DNA of 64,000 nt, taken from assembly GCA_028095005.1 (NCBI GenBank), contig CM051461.1:58137840-58201839 (forward strand). The letters are read 5' to 3'. Shown here in pieces: positions 45,241 through 56,827 of this stretch. This stretch comes from Rhynchospora pubera (Eukaryota; Streptophyta; Magnoliopsida; Poales; Cyperaceae). How positions within the stretch are numbered: position 1 is the first letter of the stretch; the number at the start of each line of letters is the position of its first letter. Made by a program: the position numbers and the translations under genes. The notes beneath the pieces are model-generated. The model saw only the letters and a list, made by a program, of their open reading frames with translations, did not search any database and was not told the DNA's origin.

Positions 45241-45426
45241 AATATTATTTAGAAATACATCAAGAATACCTAATAGGAACGCGAATAAAAATCCTTTACA
45301 GCAGATCTAGAAAGCTCACATGTAGCGGACTAAATTTCATCCGTCCGATCTAATTTTGACAGAAAAATTTTCATGGGCCGCATGAATTTCGATGAGCCTG
45401 ACGTTAATCATGGATTATTTATTATT

Positions 45427-45860
45427 GAGCAAGGTTCTAGTGCCACCATTTTTGGTTGCCACAAGTTACCACAACTTCATATTTTAACAATAATTAAAAA
45501 TTTTAAAATTCAAATGTCGAATCTAAACATTGATCTTGTTAAATATAAGGAGAGATGTGTTTCTATATAAGTTTTATAAATTTTGAAGTTGATTTGATAC
45601 TCGATCAAGTGGTCAACAAATGAACGAATCTGGTTAACTATGACTGATTTATTCTAATACGTTCATTGTTCAATCACTTGATCGAGTATCAAATCAACTC
45701 TAAAATTTATAAATCTTATATGAAAACGCATCGCTCGTTAAATTGAACAAGATCAACGGTTTGGATTCGATATTTGAAATTTGAAATTTTAAAATAATGA
45801 TTCAATATGAAGTTGTGGCAACTTGTGGCAACCAAAAATGGTGGCACCAGAACCTTGCTC
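45427..45860. mobile_element. 434 bp Mutator-like MITE with 9 bp duplication
   Basis: Arms of about 200 bp are inverted: GAGCAAGGTTCTAGTGCCAC on the left and GTGGCACCAGAACCTTGCTC on the right. It is flanked by a perfect 9 bp target duplication TTTATTATT (45418-45426 and 45861-45869), diagnostic of the Mutator superfamily. No transposase. Confidence 0.9.
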
Positions 45861-45869
45861 TTTATTATT

Positions 45870-48459
45870 TAGCAGACAATCCATACACAAGCTGCTTTCA
45901 TATCAGATAATCCATACACAATCTGCTTTCATGTAGCCGCCACAGAGTCTGGGATGTGGTTGCATAGGAACGCTGTCTGATTTAGCTGCATCAAATAAAC
46001 ACATGTTAGATTCTCAGTGAGGGAACCAACTTTTAGGTATAGATTCTGTATCAGAAATCCTAAAATAATTTCTACTGCACAATGTAACAAGTCAATGCCG
46101 GAAATAAAAACATAAAAAAGGCAAAAAGAAGAAGATGAAAATGCCATATTAGTGACTTTTATAGCCTCTAGTCTCTATCAAAAAAGTAAGAAAATTAAAA
46201 TGAATTCACAGATTCTTGATTTGTGATAATGTTGACTCGCTACACTATCATTTCTTCTTTACTTGCCGTAGAAGACTTCTACTCGCACACAATTTCTGCA
46301 TCAAACCCAATTCCCTTTCATACTTCCAAATCTGAGGTGAAAAAAATGACGCTAGGTAACAAACTCGTATCAAATTTAGATAATTTAGCATAGCAACGAG
46401 TACAATTCTCTTCTATTAACCAATGAAATGGCGCAATCAAGATAGGTGGCGATTTGGTGAGATGGGACAGATTAAAGTGTCAAAGTCTTTATCTTTCTTT
46501 GGTTGTCAAAAGTGCTTACAAGCCATGAAGAGGAGCTTTCGTTAGTTGATTCATTTTACACACACTCTCTTTTTTTTTTTTTTTTTTTTCAAATTTCTAC
46601 CTCCAGAGCTCTTGGATGAACCACCCGTTTGATTTATCGTTTGCATGATTAGACATGTGAAATTGTCGGATCTGGATTTGCTCAAACCCGGAAATTACTT
46701 GGCATTTCTTTTAGATTATTTCTGACATGATTGAAGAGCGGTTTCAATTTATTTAGGACTAATATATGAAATATAAGTGACGTGATTAATTCTGCCACAA
46801 TTTTTATCCTGTTGGACTTTTAAATTGTGCTAATTTCAATCTATGGGACGGACATTGTTCGTCCTACACGATCGTTATTACGTTTGGAATTTTAAACGAC
46901 CAATTTAAACTATTCAATGCGCGATCTTCATATTGAGAACTTATAAAAAATAAAAATTTATTTATTTTTTTGAAATATTTTGCTACTTTTTTCGGTATTT
47001 TATTAAATACATGAGACGGAATTATGGACCTATACAATAATAACAATGATTTTCTAAATTACCCAAAAAAAATAGTAAGAAATATTAAATAAATTTAAAA
47101 ATTGATTTCTTATAAGTTTTTAATATGAAGAGTACATTGAACAATTTGGATCAGTCGTTTGAATTTGAAACATGAGAACGATCCTATTAGATGGAACCTC
47201 ATCCTTTCCATTTATCCGACACTAATCTTCCTTATATATTGTCACAAAAAAGAGGAAAATTAAGTTGATTCATACGTCCCTTTTTTAGTCGATGTTGTTT
47301 TGGTTTTGTTTAAAAAAACTTAAAAAGCTAACTCAATTTTTGTTTGAAGTTCAAGAATTGAGTAATTTTTTTTCACAAATAAAGACCGACGTGATATAAG
47401 CAAAAAAAAAAAAAAAACAAAATCAAGTGGCCTGAGAATAATCTATTAATCTACTTGCAAAGAACAATTTATTTGAATGGACATTTAATTTAAAAATAAG
47501 TTAGGAGATTTGACCCAATTTATATATATATAAATTAAACGAAAAGCATAACTTACCATTTTTAATTCCTATGAATCAATCCTCTGTTTTTCTTTTTTCT
47601 TGAAAGTTATTTTGCGAGTTGTTTATTTACATACAAAATAGAAACAAGTCCGTATCTTGCTATGAAATTTCAAGGCTATGTTACTTTATAAGTTTCATTA
47701 CACCTTAGTTACGTACATTAACTACATGATATCTGATCATAAAAAGACAGTAGTACAATAACATGAGATTCTATTAAGATAGGTGATGAGAAAATAATCA
47801 GACAAAAAGAAATTATGTAAAAATATATGCATGCAAAGATAACATATTAGAACACTCAACCAACTTTACAAATCATATATTTAAGTAAATAATATAACAC
47901 CAATACGTACGGCTAGCTACATTATTGTGCAGCAATGTCTTCAGCTCCACATGAGTATCACTTCGGCGTGATCAACAAAAATTATCAAAATATATAAATT
48001 TCCCAATATTTAAGTAGTAATATGTGCTTATAGCTAGGCCAGTAATATTGTTTTGATAATTTCCGAGGCTTTTATATGTTGAACAGAAGTCAAATTCATG
48101 ATAAAAAAGAAAATAATAATTTAATATTTGATCGCAACTTGCCTAACTTCAGTGGAGAGCTAGGCCACTATATATACAGTGCATATATATATAGTACACA
48201 TTATTTAATAGATTATAAGTTCGTAACTAAAATGCCGTAATTCGGCTCTAAAAATTTAATTCCAAAATGTACAGGTGGATGCATTTTCGGATCCGATTAC
48301 CCATTATGGAGATCCAGTAATACCTACACTTTAGGCACAAGTGGGCCTAATCCAACGTGCGGCATGACCCACACCACAGTGACCGGCCTAGCCGTGATCA
48401 TTTGATCAAGCTGTGGCCTTCTATATATGCTGTCCATAGGACAAATTATATCTAAAAAA
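45870..48459. other. no gene recognised
   Basis: AT-rich sequence with long homopolymers, for example a 26-base T run at about 46565-46590. Short open frames show no family similarity. Confidence 0.45.
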
Positions 48460-48735
48460 TAATAACTGTCATCTGTATTTTTATCATCGTCTGTCAGCGT
48501 TTTAACAAAGTGAACATATAAAATAGACAAGATGAACATATAGATAATCAAAGTAAACACATACAAAAAAAATTATTTTTGCCATCTCTTGTTCAATTTT
48601 TATATGCATATTCAACTTATTTATTTATAAGTGTTCACTTTGATCATTTATATATCTATTATTTGTGTTCATTTTGTTTAAGCGATGACAAGTGATGGCA
48701 AAACTGCAAATGGCAGTAATCAATTTCTAATTCTT
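48460..48735. mobile_element. foldback MITE (GTTCACTT family), copy 2
   Basis: Left TAACTGTCATCTGTATTTTT, right GATGGCAAAACTGCAAATGG with CAGTAA; AAGTGAACATATA motifs inside. Same organisation as 41395-41690. Confidence 0.6.
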
Positions 48736-50048
48736 ACTACTTAATTACAAAGCATCTATAAAAATATCAAAACAATTGCAACTAAAGAGTGTAAACAATC
48801 TTTGTATCAACTATAGACCATTGATTTGTATGATCTGATCTATGGTCTAGATGTTGATCTAACAGAAAAGGATCAAATTACTGGATATATAATGTTTAAA
48901 TAATACCCATCGGAAATAAATCTACATGTATTACTATAAATTGAGTCACATATCTTTATTACTTAACATATATATAAGTTTATACAAAATAAAAATAATA
49001 TCAATTATTTTGTTTCTTTATTTGTTCAAGTATTAAAGACATCTTTTGCTATATATACTAATGTACATATAGAAGAAATACAAAGGGAGCCAAGACGACT
49101 AATCTTTGTTTGCACAGATTCGGCTGCATATTTTAAGCAAGGTGCCAAGCTATTTGAACCTTGCGTCGCATAAATATTAATGTAATATGAAATGGTTGAG
49201 ATTTAACTCGTTTTTCTTTTTTCCTCTACGGATTGTAATTAGAAATTGAGACTAGAAATTAATCGTGTTTCACAATTTAGAAAAAAATTAATTGACATCC
49301 ATACTTACTTTGCAAACATAATAAGCGTAACTGCATCAAAACTGATCTAGATGGATTAGTAATAGATAGATATATTCGTTATAATTTTAGCCAGACTGTG
49401 TATTAAACTTTGGTGCAATTTGGACAAAAGTGAGTCCTTCAATTGTCCTGACGGATGCTCATCAATTGAATTTCGGTTACACCAAATTTGACGTACAGCA
49501 AATAATCTGCAATTTTGTTGTATTATTTCGGATAATTTTTTTTTAATTGTTATGACTTATGACATATGATCGCACATTTAATTTATCCTCAATACAATCT
49601 TATCTCATTAAACAAAATTACATACGAGGCATTTCTTCCGCACACAATTTCATAAAATAATATGATTACAGAAAATCGGCGACGATCCAAACAACGAGCC
49701 CACAATTACATTTGCATGTTGAATTTCTCCAAAGGAAAGTAAAATATATTGAATGCAAGACATACTCACCGAATGCCCCCACAGCCGCTATCTGCAATGA
49801 TTCCTTTATTGCTCTCTGCTAAAATAGTTGTTTTCGATGTTTAGAAATGGAGAAATAAACAAAGACCGGCACCATTCAGTCAGCACCTCCCCTTTAAATT
49901 AGAGAAATGTCATATTATAAACAATGTCTTTATTTATTTTTAATATTGATATGTACTTCAAGAATCAACGAATCATGCATTTTGATTTTTTAACCTTCTT
50001 AATAATTGGAAAATTGAAGTTGCGAAAATAGATTATCTTTCAATGTTC
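48736..50048. other. no gene; duplicated landmark near 48930
   Basis: 48930-49060 repeats the TTGAGTCACATATCTTTATT ... TTTTGTTTCTTTATTTGTTC ... TTTTGCTATA order seen upstream of gene A. No coding frame follows. Confidence 0.4.
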
Positions 50049-50189
50049 AGAACCGGCTCTTGAACTAGTGGTAAAAACTAACGTACTTTCAATGAGGGCT
50101 GTGGGTTCGAAACCCGACTGGTGGAGTCTTTTGTGACATTTCATTTCATAATAAGTTAGAGAACTTGACTCTTATCTTATCTTAAAAAA
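50049..50189 (+). mobile_element. tRNA-derived SINE-like element
   Basis: Polymerase III-type boxes are visible: an A-box-like ACTAGTGGTAAAAAC at about 50064 and a B-box GGGTTCGAAACCC at 50103-50115. They are followed by a non-tRNA body and a TTATCTTATCTTAAAAAAA tail. Flanking duplication not resolved. Confidence 0.55.
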
Positions 50190-50395
50190 ATTATCCTTCC
50201 TCATTTGTACCGTGCTTTTACAATTTTCAATTTAAGATTTACCAAATACTACTTGACCTAGTTATGACTACATATTTTGAAGGTTCTGATAAAATTGAGC
50301 GTGACAAAATTATTATAAATAAGTTTCTTTTGTATTTTGAAGCACAAAGCATGTTGCAAATTAATTATCACTGAAAGGTAAGCAAAGGAAATGAA

Positions 50396-50580
50396 AATCC
50401 TGTGGCACGCGACATATGGTGTAGCGCGCCACCTTAGTCGTCTAATCAAGATCCAATGGACAAGGGAACTCCGTGCATGTAACCTAAATTGATAGACCCG
50501 TAAAAAATGAACCGTCCGATCAAGATCAGACGGCTCGTACGTGCGCTACAGCACGTGTCGCGCAACAGCGAATCCGGATT
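50396..50580 (+). mobile_element. CGCG-rich MITE, copy e
   Basis: Left CTGTGGCACGCGACATATGG, right TGTCGCGCAACAGCGAATCC; core GTAACCTAAATTGATAGACC and GATCAAGATCAGACGGCTCG. Closest to copies c and f. Confidence 0.85.
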
Positions 50581-50666
50581 GGTAAGTAAAGTTAGTTACA
50601 TATAGCAAAATCATAAAATGAAAAGTAAAGTCAAATGTTGCATTTACATGAGGCAAAAAAAACTAT

Positions 50667-50827
50667 GGCTCCGTTTGGATAAGGTGTGTGAAGAAGGGAA
50701 GAAGGGAAGAAGTGAGAAGAAGTATTGAGAAGTGTGTAATTTTGTGAAGAGTTTGGATTGTTTATAATAATTTTTTTTTTTTTTATTCCCTTCTTCTCTT
50801 CTTCCCACACCACATCCAAACACAGCC
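50667..50827. mobile_element. Tourist-like MITE with TAT target duplication
   Basis: Starts GGCTCCGTTTGGATAAGG and ends CACATCCAAACACAGCC. Flanked by TAT at 50664-50666 and 50828-50830. Interior AATTTTGTGAAGAGTTTGGA. Confidence 0.88.
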
Positions 50828-50919
50828 TATATATAATTTTAATAATGAACTTCTACGAGTGAACAAAATTATAGCCGATTCAGCATACGTACTATTTTTG
50901 TTTGCAAGAGTACTATTAC

Positions 50920-51083
50920 AATATTTAACAAGTCAACTAAGGATACAATTATACAACTATGCTAGTAATTAATACAATGCATAAATATTAAAATTATATA
51001 TAATATTTAACAAGTCAACTAAGGATACAATTATACAACTATGCTAGTAATTAATACAATGCATTAATATTAAAATTATATAT
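50920..51083. repeat. 82 bp tandem duplication
   Basis: AATATTTAACAAGTCAACTA starts at 50920 and at 51002, with near identity through TAATACAATGCATAAATATT. A (TA)n run follows at 51077-51099. Confidence 0.85.
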
Positions 51084-51269
51084 ATATATATATATATATC
51101 TTATAAACAAGAATAATCCTTTTTCTCCCACTTCTTGAGTTTGTGGAGGCGGAACATCATTTCATAGATTTGCAATCATGAGTTTTGGAGAAAAAAAAGA
51201 AAAAGTGAGGTGCATTATTTAAGAGAAACAACCCACCTAGCTAGCCGACCCTGGCCCACCTCATTTCTA

Positions 51270-51278
51270 TATAAATCC
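51270..51278 (+). promoter_or_regulatory. TATA box of the mini zinc finger gene
   Basis: CTATATAAAT about 220 bases upstream of the start codon, followed by a CT-rich leader (CCCTTCTTCTGTCTCTCTCT), a usual plant 5' UTR arrangement. Confidence 0.55.
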
Positions 51279-51497
51279 GACCCAATAAGTGATAGAGATG
51301 TTGAGCTACCTCCATTAGCATTTAGCGCCTCCCTTCTTCTGTCTCTCTCTTAACCCCGCTTCCATTTACTACACCAAAAAAAGAACGAAAAAGAAAAATA
51401 TAAAACATTCATAAAACCTGTGAATCCAGAGTAAGATATCTTTCTTCCACCATAGCTGCTTCTATCTGTGCCTCATAACTGCTCTAATTCACAAGAT

Positions 51498-51800
51498 ATG
51501 GGGCTCCAACAAGGTCTCAAGAAGGCGTATGCAAATGGGTCGGTGACTCCGACACCTCGTTCGGGTCCAAAGGAGAAAGTGGTCAGATACAAGGAGTGTA
51601 TGCGGAACCACGCAGCCAATATTGGTGGATATGCAGTTGATGGATGCACCGAATTCATGGCCTCTGGTGCTGAAGGCACACCAGGTGCTTTTGTCTGTGC
51701 GGCTTGTAACTGCCACCGGAGCTTTCATAAGCGAGTGGTCGATTCGGACACCGAGACAGATTCGTGTGACTGCTCCTCAATCACAACTGCTAGCCGATGA
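51498..51800 (+). CDS. mini zinc finger (MIF) protein of the ZF-HD family
   Basis: A single-exon frame of 100 residues from ATG 51498 (MGLQQGLKKAYANGS); an upstream in-frame extension has no ATG. It contains the complete ZF-HD dimerisation zinc finger: VRYKECMRNHAANIGGYAVD, then GCTEFMASG, AFVCAACNCHRSFHKR. Conserved Cys/His positions are all present. There is no homeodomain, and the length is that of MIF proteins. MIFs are nuclear or cytoplasmic microproteins that heterodimerise with ZF-HD homeodomain factors and block their activity, linking to hormone response and floral or meristem termination. The CMRNHAA variant and an acidic, Ser-rich tail (DSDTETDSCDCSS) distinguish it from the CQKNHAA type. 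It appears intact and is the only transcription-related gene in the window. Confidence 0.93.
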   Translation: MGLQQGLKKAYANGSVTPTPRSGPKEKVVRYKECMRNHAANIGGYAVDGCTEFMASGAEGTPGAFVCAACNCHRSFHKRVVDSDTETDSCDCSSITTASR

Positions 51801-53364
51801 TTATGATGATGATATATGACATGTCGACAGGATTGAATTTTCATTTCCCAGTGCTGTGATTGATTCAAGTTAACTGAATGAACAAATGACCTATTGGAGG
51901 GGTTATTTATGTTTGCTTTTTATGTCATTTCTTTTTTGATATATCAAGAGAGGTGTTATATTTTGTTTTTCTTTCTCTTTTTCCTCGTTCAATATAAGAC
52001 AATTGAAGGAGGAGTATGCTTGAAGTATTGTAAGCATATTATGGGGTGTCAGGCGATCTTGGTCATGAAAACTCGGTACAAAAAAAAAAAAAATTAGTTA
52101 AATTGTATAGAATATCTCGAGGTTTTGACGGCGATTGATAGAAAGTACTATCGATGTTTGGCAATGGCTGTAATTATATTAATCAATTTGGTTGAAATTT
52201 TTTTCTTCTGAGAAATTGTTATTTCACAATAATTATTGGGTACAGATGAAACAATGACTATCCTGTTGGAATTTCTGGAGAGCGTACGTGCGTATAGTTT
52301 TCTTGTTGGAATTTGAATAATCCTAATTATGGTCGTTATGCTTTGTTCATCTGGATTCAAACTTATATTGTATTTCATTTCCAATGTTTAGTCAAAAAAA
52401 AATACTATTTAATTTGGTAATTAAAAGTTTGAGCTTAATAAGTTTGAATCTATAGTGAACAAAGCATAACGAAGAATATAATATAATATAAGTTTGAGCA
52501 ATTTAAAGAAATTAAAGTTTGAGCTTAATTATTCAATATATTAATTTAAAGACAAATTTATACAAACGGAGATTTTATCCACTTCATAATCCAAATACTT
52601 TTTGTGTCAAAATTACAGTTATATTATAAAAATTATAAAAAAAGATAACGTATCAATTTATTATTCAACTAATATTTTTGCATAACACACAAAATAAAAT
52701 TCTAAAAAATTGAACCTCAAAGTCCAAATCATAAAGTAATTAAGTAATTATATCACAATTCCCAGTCAATTTAATTTTTAAAATTGAACTTATGAACCTT
52801 ATTTGTAAGTTTATGATCAAAATAGCTTTGTTCAAATAATATTGTCTTGTATATTTTCAGCTCCGATCCTCTTGATATACTGGAAAACGATACCAAATAG
52901 AGATGCACGAGCTGACAATTATTAGTACTAGGCATCAATAGTACACAAGATGACAATTATTTGTACTAGGCAGCAATAGTTGCATCATTTGGCAGAACAA
53001 ATAAATGAATTTCATATTTTGCACTTACCTAGCTAGCTAATAAGTGACAAAAGGTGATAAAATGGACACATGGAGAAATTAAAGCATGGACAGTATACAT
53101 ACTGGGAGAATAAAGAAACTATTGAGAATTTTAATTTAATATATATGTTTGATAATCGCAATTACTAATGTAACAATTTTAAGAAACTGCTACATAATTG
53201 TGCTTGCTTAATTAGAACTGAGTTACACAACCTTCTACTTAAATAGAATGCAAAACTAGAAATGCACTAAATTAATAATTACATTAATGTATATTTGCAA
53301 AGTAATTTGCAATTAGAATGCACACGCACTAATATGAAGAAACTATATTTTAATTTGGTAAAGC
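51801..53364. other. MIF 3' region and AT-rich intergenic
   Basis: The first 250-300 bases probably hold the 3' UTR. Beyond it are short repeats such as AAAGTTTGAGCTTAATA (about 52426 and 52515). No gene seen. Confidence 0.45.
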
Positions 53365-53372
53365 CTTAAATG

Positions 53373-54293
53373 TAGGGATGAAAACGGATCGGATAATATC
53401 CGCTCCGATCCGCATCCGTATTCGAAAATTTGCGGATTCGGATATTAATATCCGGATCCGTTCGGATGCGGATGCGGATTCGGATATTTTTAATCGGATA
53501 AGGATGCGGATATGGGAACACATTTTGGTGCGGATACGGATGCAAATACGGATAAATATCCGCATCCGGAATTAATTGTCAAACGGATATCCGAATTTTA
53601 TTGCTAAATGCTATAAAATTGAATTGCTTACAATGGGAATCGAACTCAAGTTTCCTGTGAAACATCATATCACCTCAACCACTACACCAATCAGCTCTTT
53701 GTAATAAAGTTGGTTATTGTATATATTTATATGAATCCAAGTCATCTAATTTGAAAATTTTAATACAGATTAATATAGATTATAAATATAAATTATAAAT
53801 AATGATTAATATAGATTATAGATTATAAATAATTATTAAAAGTATTGATAATAATTAAATTTATACATATTATATATAGTATGTTGATACGATTTTGGAT
53901 TGATTGATAGAATGAATGAAGTCTAAGCACTACTTACCTAATTAGCGTACTATTTATATTGTCAAAACTTAACTCATTACATGACGTAAACATATTCCTC
54001 TATGTTTCGGGTCCTTTCATACGCTGCAAAATTTTATATACACTATGAATTATCAAAAAGAGCTAAAAAATTAATAATAATTAATCGATCAAAATACAAT
54101 CCGTATCCGACAAAATATATTCGTATTCGACTCCGTATCCGATAATATCCGAACCATATTCGTATCCGCTTAATATCCGAACCGTATCCGTATCCGAACA
54201 CATCCGTATTCGTATTCGTATTCGAAAAAAAAAATATGAATGCAGATATGGGAAGACCAACATCCACTCCGTATCCGTCCGTTTTCATCCCTA
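53373..54293. mobile_element. 921 bp non-autonomous hAT element
   Basis: Left end TAGGGATGAAAACGGATC; the right end is its inverse (CGTTTTCATCCCTA). Flanked by a perfect 8 bp target duplication CTTAAATG (53365-53372 and 54294-54301), diagnostic of hAT. Both subterminal regions are arrays of CGGATA/CGGATG hexamers in opposite orientation, likely transposase-binding sites. No transposase. A tRNA-like stretch (minus strand, 53620-53705) with TGGTGTAGTGGTTGAGG and GAGTTCGATTCCC lies inside. Confidence 0.92.
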
Positions 54294-54301
54294 CTTAAAT
54301 G

Positions 54302-55538
54302 CCAATATGATAAATGGATTTTACAAAACAACATCACATGACATATCTCCATAATAATATGCCTTCCATAGCGCGACTAGAAACCCGTAGGCAATCTTTT
54401 CTAGTTTCTACAAAAGTTTGTTACATTAAAACAAGAAGCAACAATTCCTATCCACGGAGTGAAGTGTTCATTTACTCGATTACTGAGCACCAGAAAGTTT
54501 TTTTTATTAAAAAAAATTACATTAGGGCCCAATATTAGAAAAGGCACATCTCATAACTTCTTCCAACTGCATAACTCATATAATATGTAATAAAAAGTAA
54601 CAAATAAGAACCAATGGATATTTAATTTTGACCAAATTCAACTTACCTAAATCTTAATTAACTAAAAACATATGATTATTAGTGGAGATCTATGTGTACT
54701 AAAAGGAAAAAATTAAGGTCGATAACAATTTTTGTTACAAGTACGTGCACTACGCCATTTATTATTTTTTTTAGCAACCGGGCGGTGTTAAAATGCAGTG
54801 TTAAAAACCAACCGATTTTCATAGTTTTTTTGCCAATATATCTAAAAATGTGCATCTTATGTCATTTTTTTTATTGGGGGGGGGGTGCGGCTTCAAGGAT
54901 GACCATCTAAAATGAATCCTGGATTTATATTATTATTTTTTAATTATTTAGTAACCTTTTTTATATATATTCATTTCATGCAAATATTTGGTGCAAAGAT
55001 GGTTAAAATATACAACAATACGCGTGCTATCTTTGCAAATATTAGATTCTTTACAATAATAATAATAAATACGGAGCACATGCATTTCTTATAAACAAAA
55101 AAATGATAATAATAACATGGCTTTCAACTTTCAGGTTCCAACTAATTAATATTTGATTGGAGGAACACACTTTTCAAAACTATAATTCTGATTGCAACTT
55201 TGCATGCTATCTTTGGTAAAGAATCTAATTCTCCATGTACTGACATTGCTATTTTTGATTAATTTGGGGAATAATTAATATTGTTGCGTCTCTGAAGATT
55301 CCCAGTTTTAAAATAAAGACAATGCAAAGAGATCGGCGTGAAGATCGCTCCCTCTAGTGTTGGGCAGCATCTGATTATTAAATTTGGATTTGATACTTAA
55401 TTATTAATTAATCTTATCTTGTTATTAAATCAGGTGTTGGGGCTCAACTTTTGAAGCTGAGCTTGCCTCAAGCCCTCAATCGAGGCTTGTAACTACTGAA
55501 TAGCAGAACAATTCAGGGCCGCATGGTTTTATTATAAA
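54302..55538. other. no gene seen
   Basis: AT-rich; a run of ten G sits at about 54878. Short open frames lack family similarity. Confidence 0.45.
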
Positions 55539-55886
55539 CTAGCAAACGAGCCCACCCGATTGTGTGGGAATAAGAAAATAAATTTGAGACGATTTTATTA
55601 GATGGCGATTTTGGTATGATGAAAGAGGATTGATTTATTTTTTTTCTTTTCTTTACTATGTGCACAAATTAAGAAAGAATAGGAAATGAAACAACCATCT
55701 GGGCAATGTTAACACGGTCTAAACGAAAGGTTTAAATATTTTATCTCATTATTAAATCTACACCATTGATATGATCAAATCTCAAAAAATGGACAGTCTA
55801 TATTGCATTGGGTAAACAATTGTTTGCTCATTTGGGTTCAAATTTTGGATAGACCTTTCGATTGGTGCTTTTATAAGTAGTAAAGA
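55539..55886 (-). mobile_element. 348 bp non-autonomous Helitron
   Basis: On the minus strand it begins host A / TCTTTACTACTTATAAAAG (55886) and ends with a hairpin CCCACAC-AAT-CGGGTGGG-like stem, then CTCGTTTG, then CTAG / host T (55539). 5' TC, 3' CTRR, the near-terminal hairpin and insertion between A and T are all present; there are no inverted repeats or target duplication. Confidence 0.8.
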
Positions 55887-55889
55887 TTA

Positions 55890-56827
55890 AGGCTTAATTT
55901 TTTTGTATATTTTCTAACTCTTTCCTATTTATTTATTTCTTCCTCTACTCTTGTGTATTTTTTATTTGTCACTCAACTCTTCTAAATGATTTCTTATTTA
56001 CCTTTTAATTTAACCATATAGAATAATTCCGAATGAAATTAAAATTACAGAAATACCACTATTTTTTGCTTTCCCTCGTTTTCCCCTTCCTTTCTCCAGG
56101 AAGGACATTCTATACTAAAATGGTAGTTCAGCAACATCATTTCCGTTAGTTCAGAATGGCCTGATACTGTGATACACACAACAATATTCTAAATTGATCC
56201 AAAGAGTCCGACTGACAAAATTTTATAAAACTGATACATCCATCCGTACCATTCATCTCATTACACTGCCACACTGGTACATCATCCATACCAACAACCT
56301 GTTGGAGCCACCTATATTATTCATTTACTCCTTGTTGATGGGAACAAGCAAAAACTGAAAAATGAAGTAAATATACCTCAAAACAAGCAAGACAAAAAAA
56401 AAAAAAAAGTAATTTGCCTTGTTCACATTTTAGTAAAGGTCTAAAGGAATGTCTCGTTTTTTTTTTTTTAAGAACAACAATGTAAAAATGCATATTCTGA
56501 AATTGACGACAGAAACAGCAAATGCGCTGGAGGAGCTTAAAGTTTTTAGAAATACTCCAACAACAGGGTGGTTACAAAAGGAAATAAAAAAGGACTTATG
56601 CTATGATTTCTAAGGAAGGGAAAACGAAAATGTTCAGGGGTATTTCTGTCCTTTTAATTCAATTCGGATTTATGCTATGATTTTTGTTTATTATACATAG
56701 TTAAGTTGAAGGACAAATAAGAAATCATTTAGAAAAGTTGAGTGGCAAATAAGAAATACACAAGAGTAGAGGGAGAAATAAACAAATAAAAAAGAGTTGG
56801 AGTGCATACAAAAAAATTAAGCCATAA
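55890..56827. mobile_element. 938 bp long-TIR (Mutator-like) element
   Basis: Arms of about 150-200 bp are inverted: GGCTTAATTTTTTTGTATAT on the left versus GCATACAAAAAAATTAAGCC on the right, and CCTCTACTCTTGTGTATTTT versus AAATACACAAGAGTAGAGGG. The flanking 9-mers AAAGATTAA and ATAAATTAA match at seven of nine. The interior is not repeat-like and may be captured host sequence. A 41-codon ORF lies at 56488-56613. The left arm abuts the Helitron's 5' end. Confidence 0.65.
56488..56613 (+). other. 41-codon ORF inside the long-TIR element
   Basis: Reads MHILKLTTETANALEELKVF, then RNTPTTGWLQKEIKKDLCYD, F, stop. The residue mix looks protein-like (amphipathic, charged) rather than translated AT-rich filler. 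I do not recognise a family. It could be a captured exon piece or chance. Confidence 0.2.

Noticed and set aside
45373..45570. 65-codon frame
   Set aside because: It overlaps the left arm of the Mutator-like MITE.
47930..48000. Short peptide ORF starting MSSAPHEYHFGVINK
   Set aside because: Only 20 codons, with no repeat, promoter or family support.
53620..53705. Functional tRNA gene on the minus strand inside the hAT element
   Set aside because: A and B boxes are present, but the acceptor arms do not pair and the sequence is within a transposon; treated as tRNA-derived debris.
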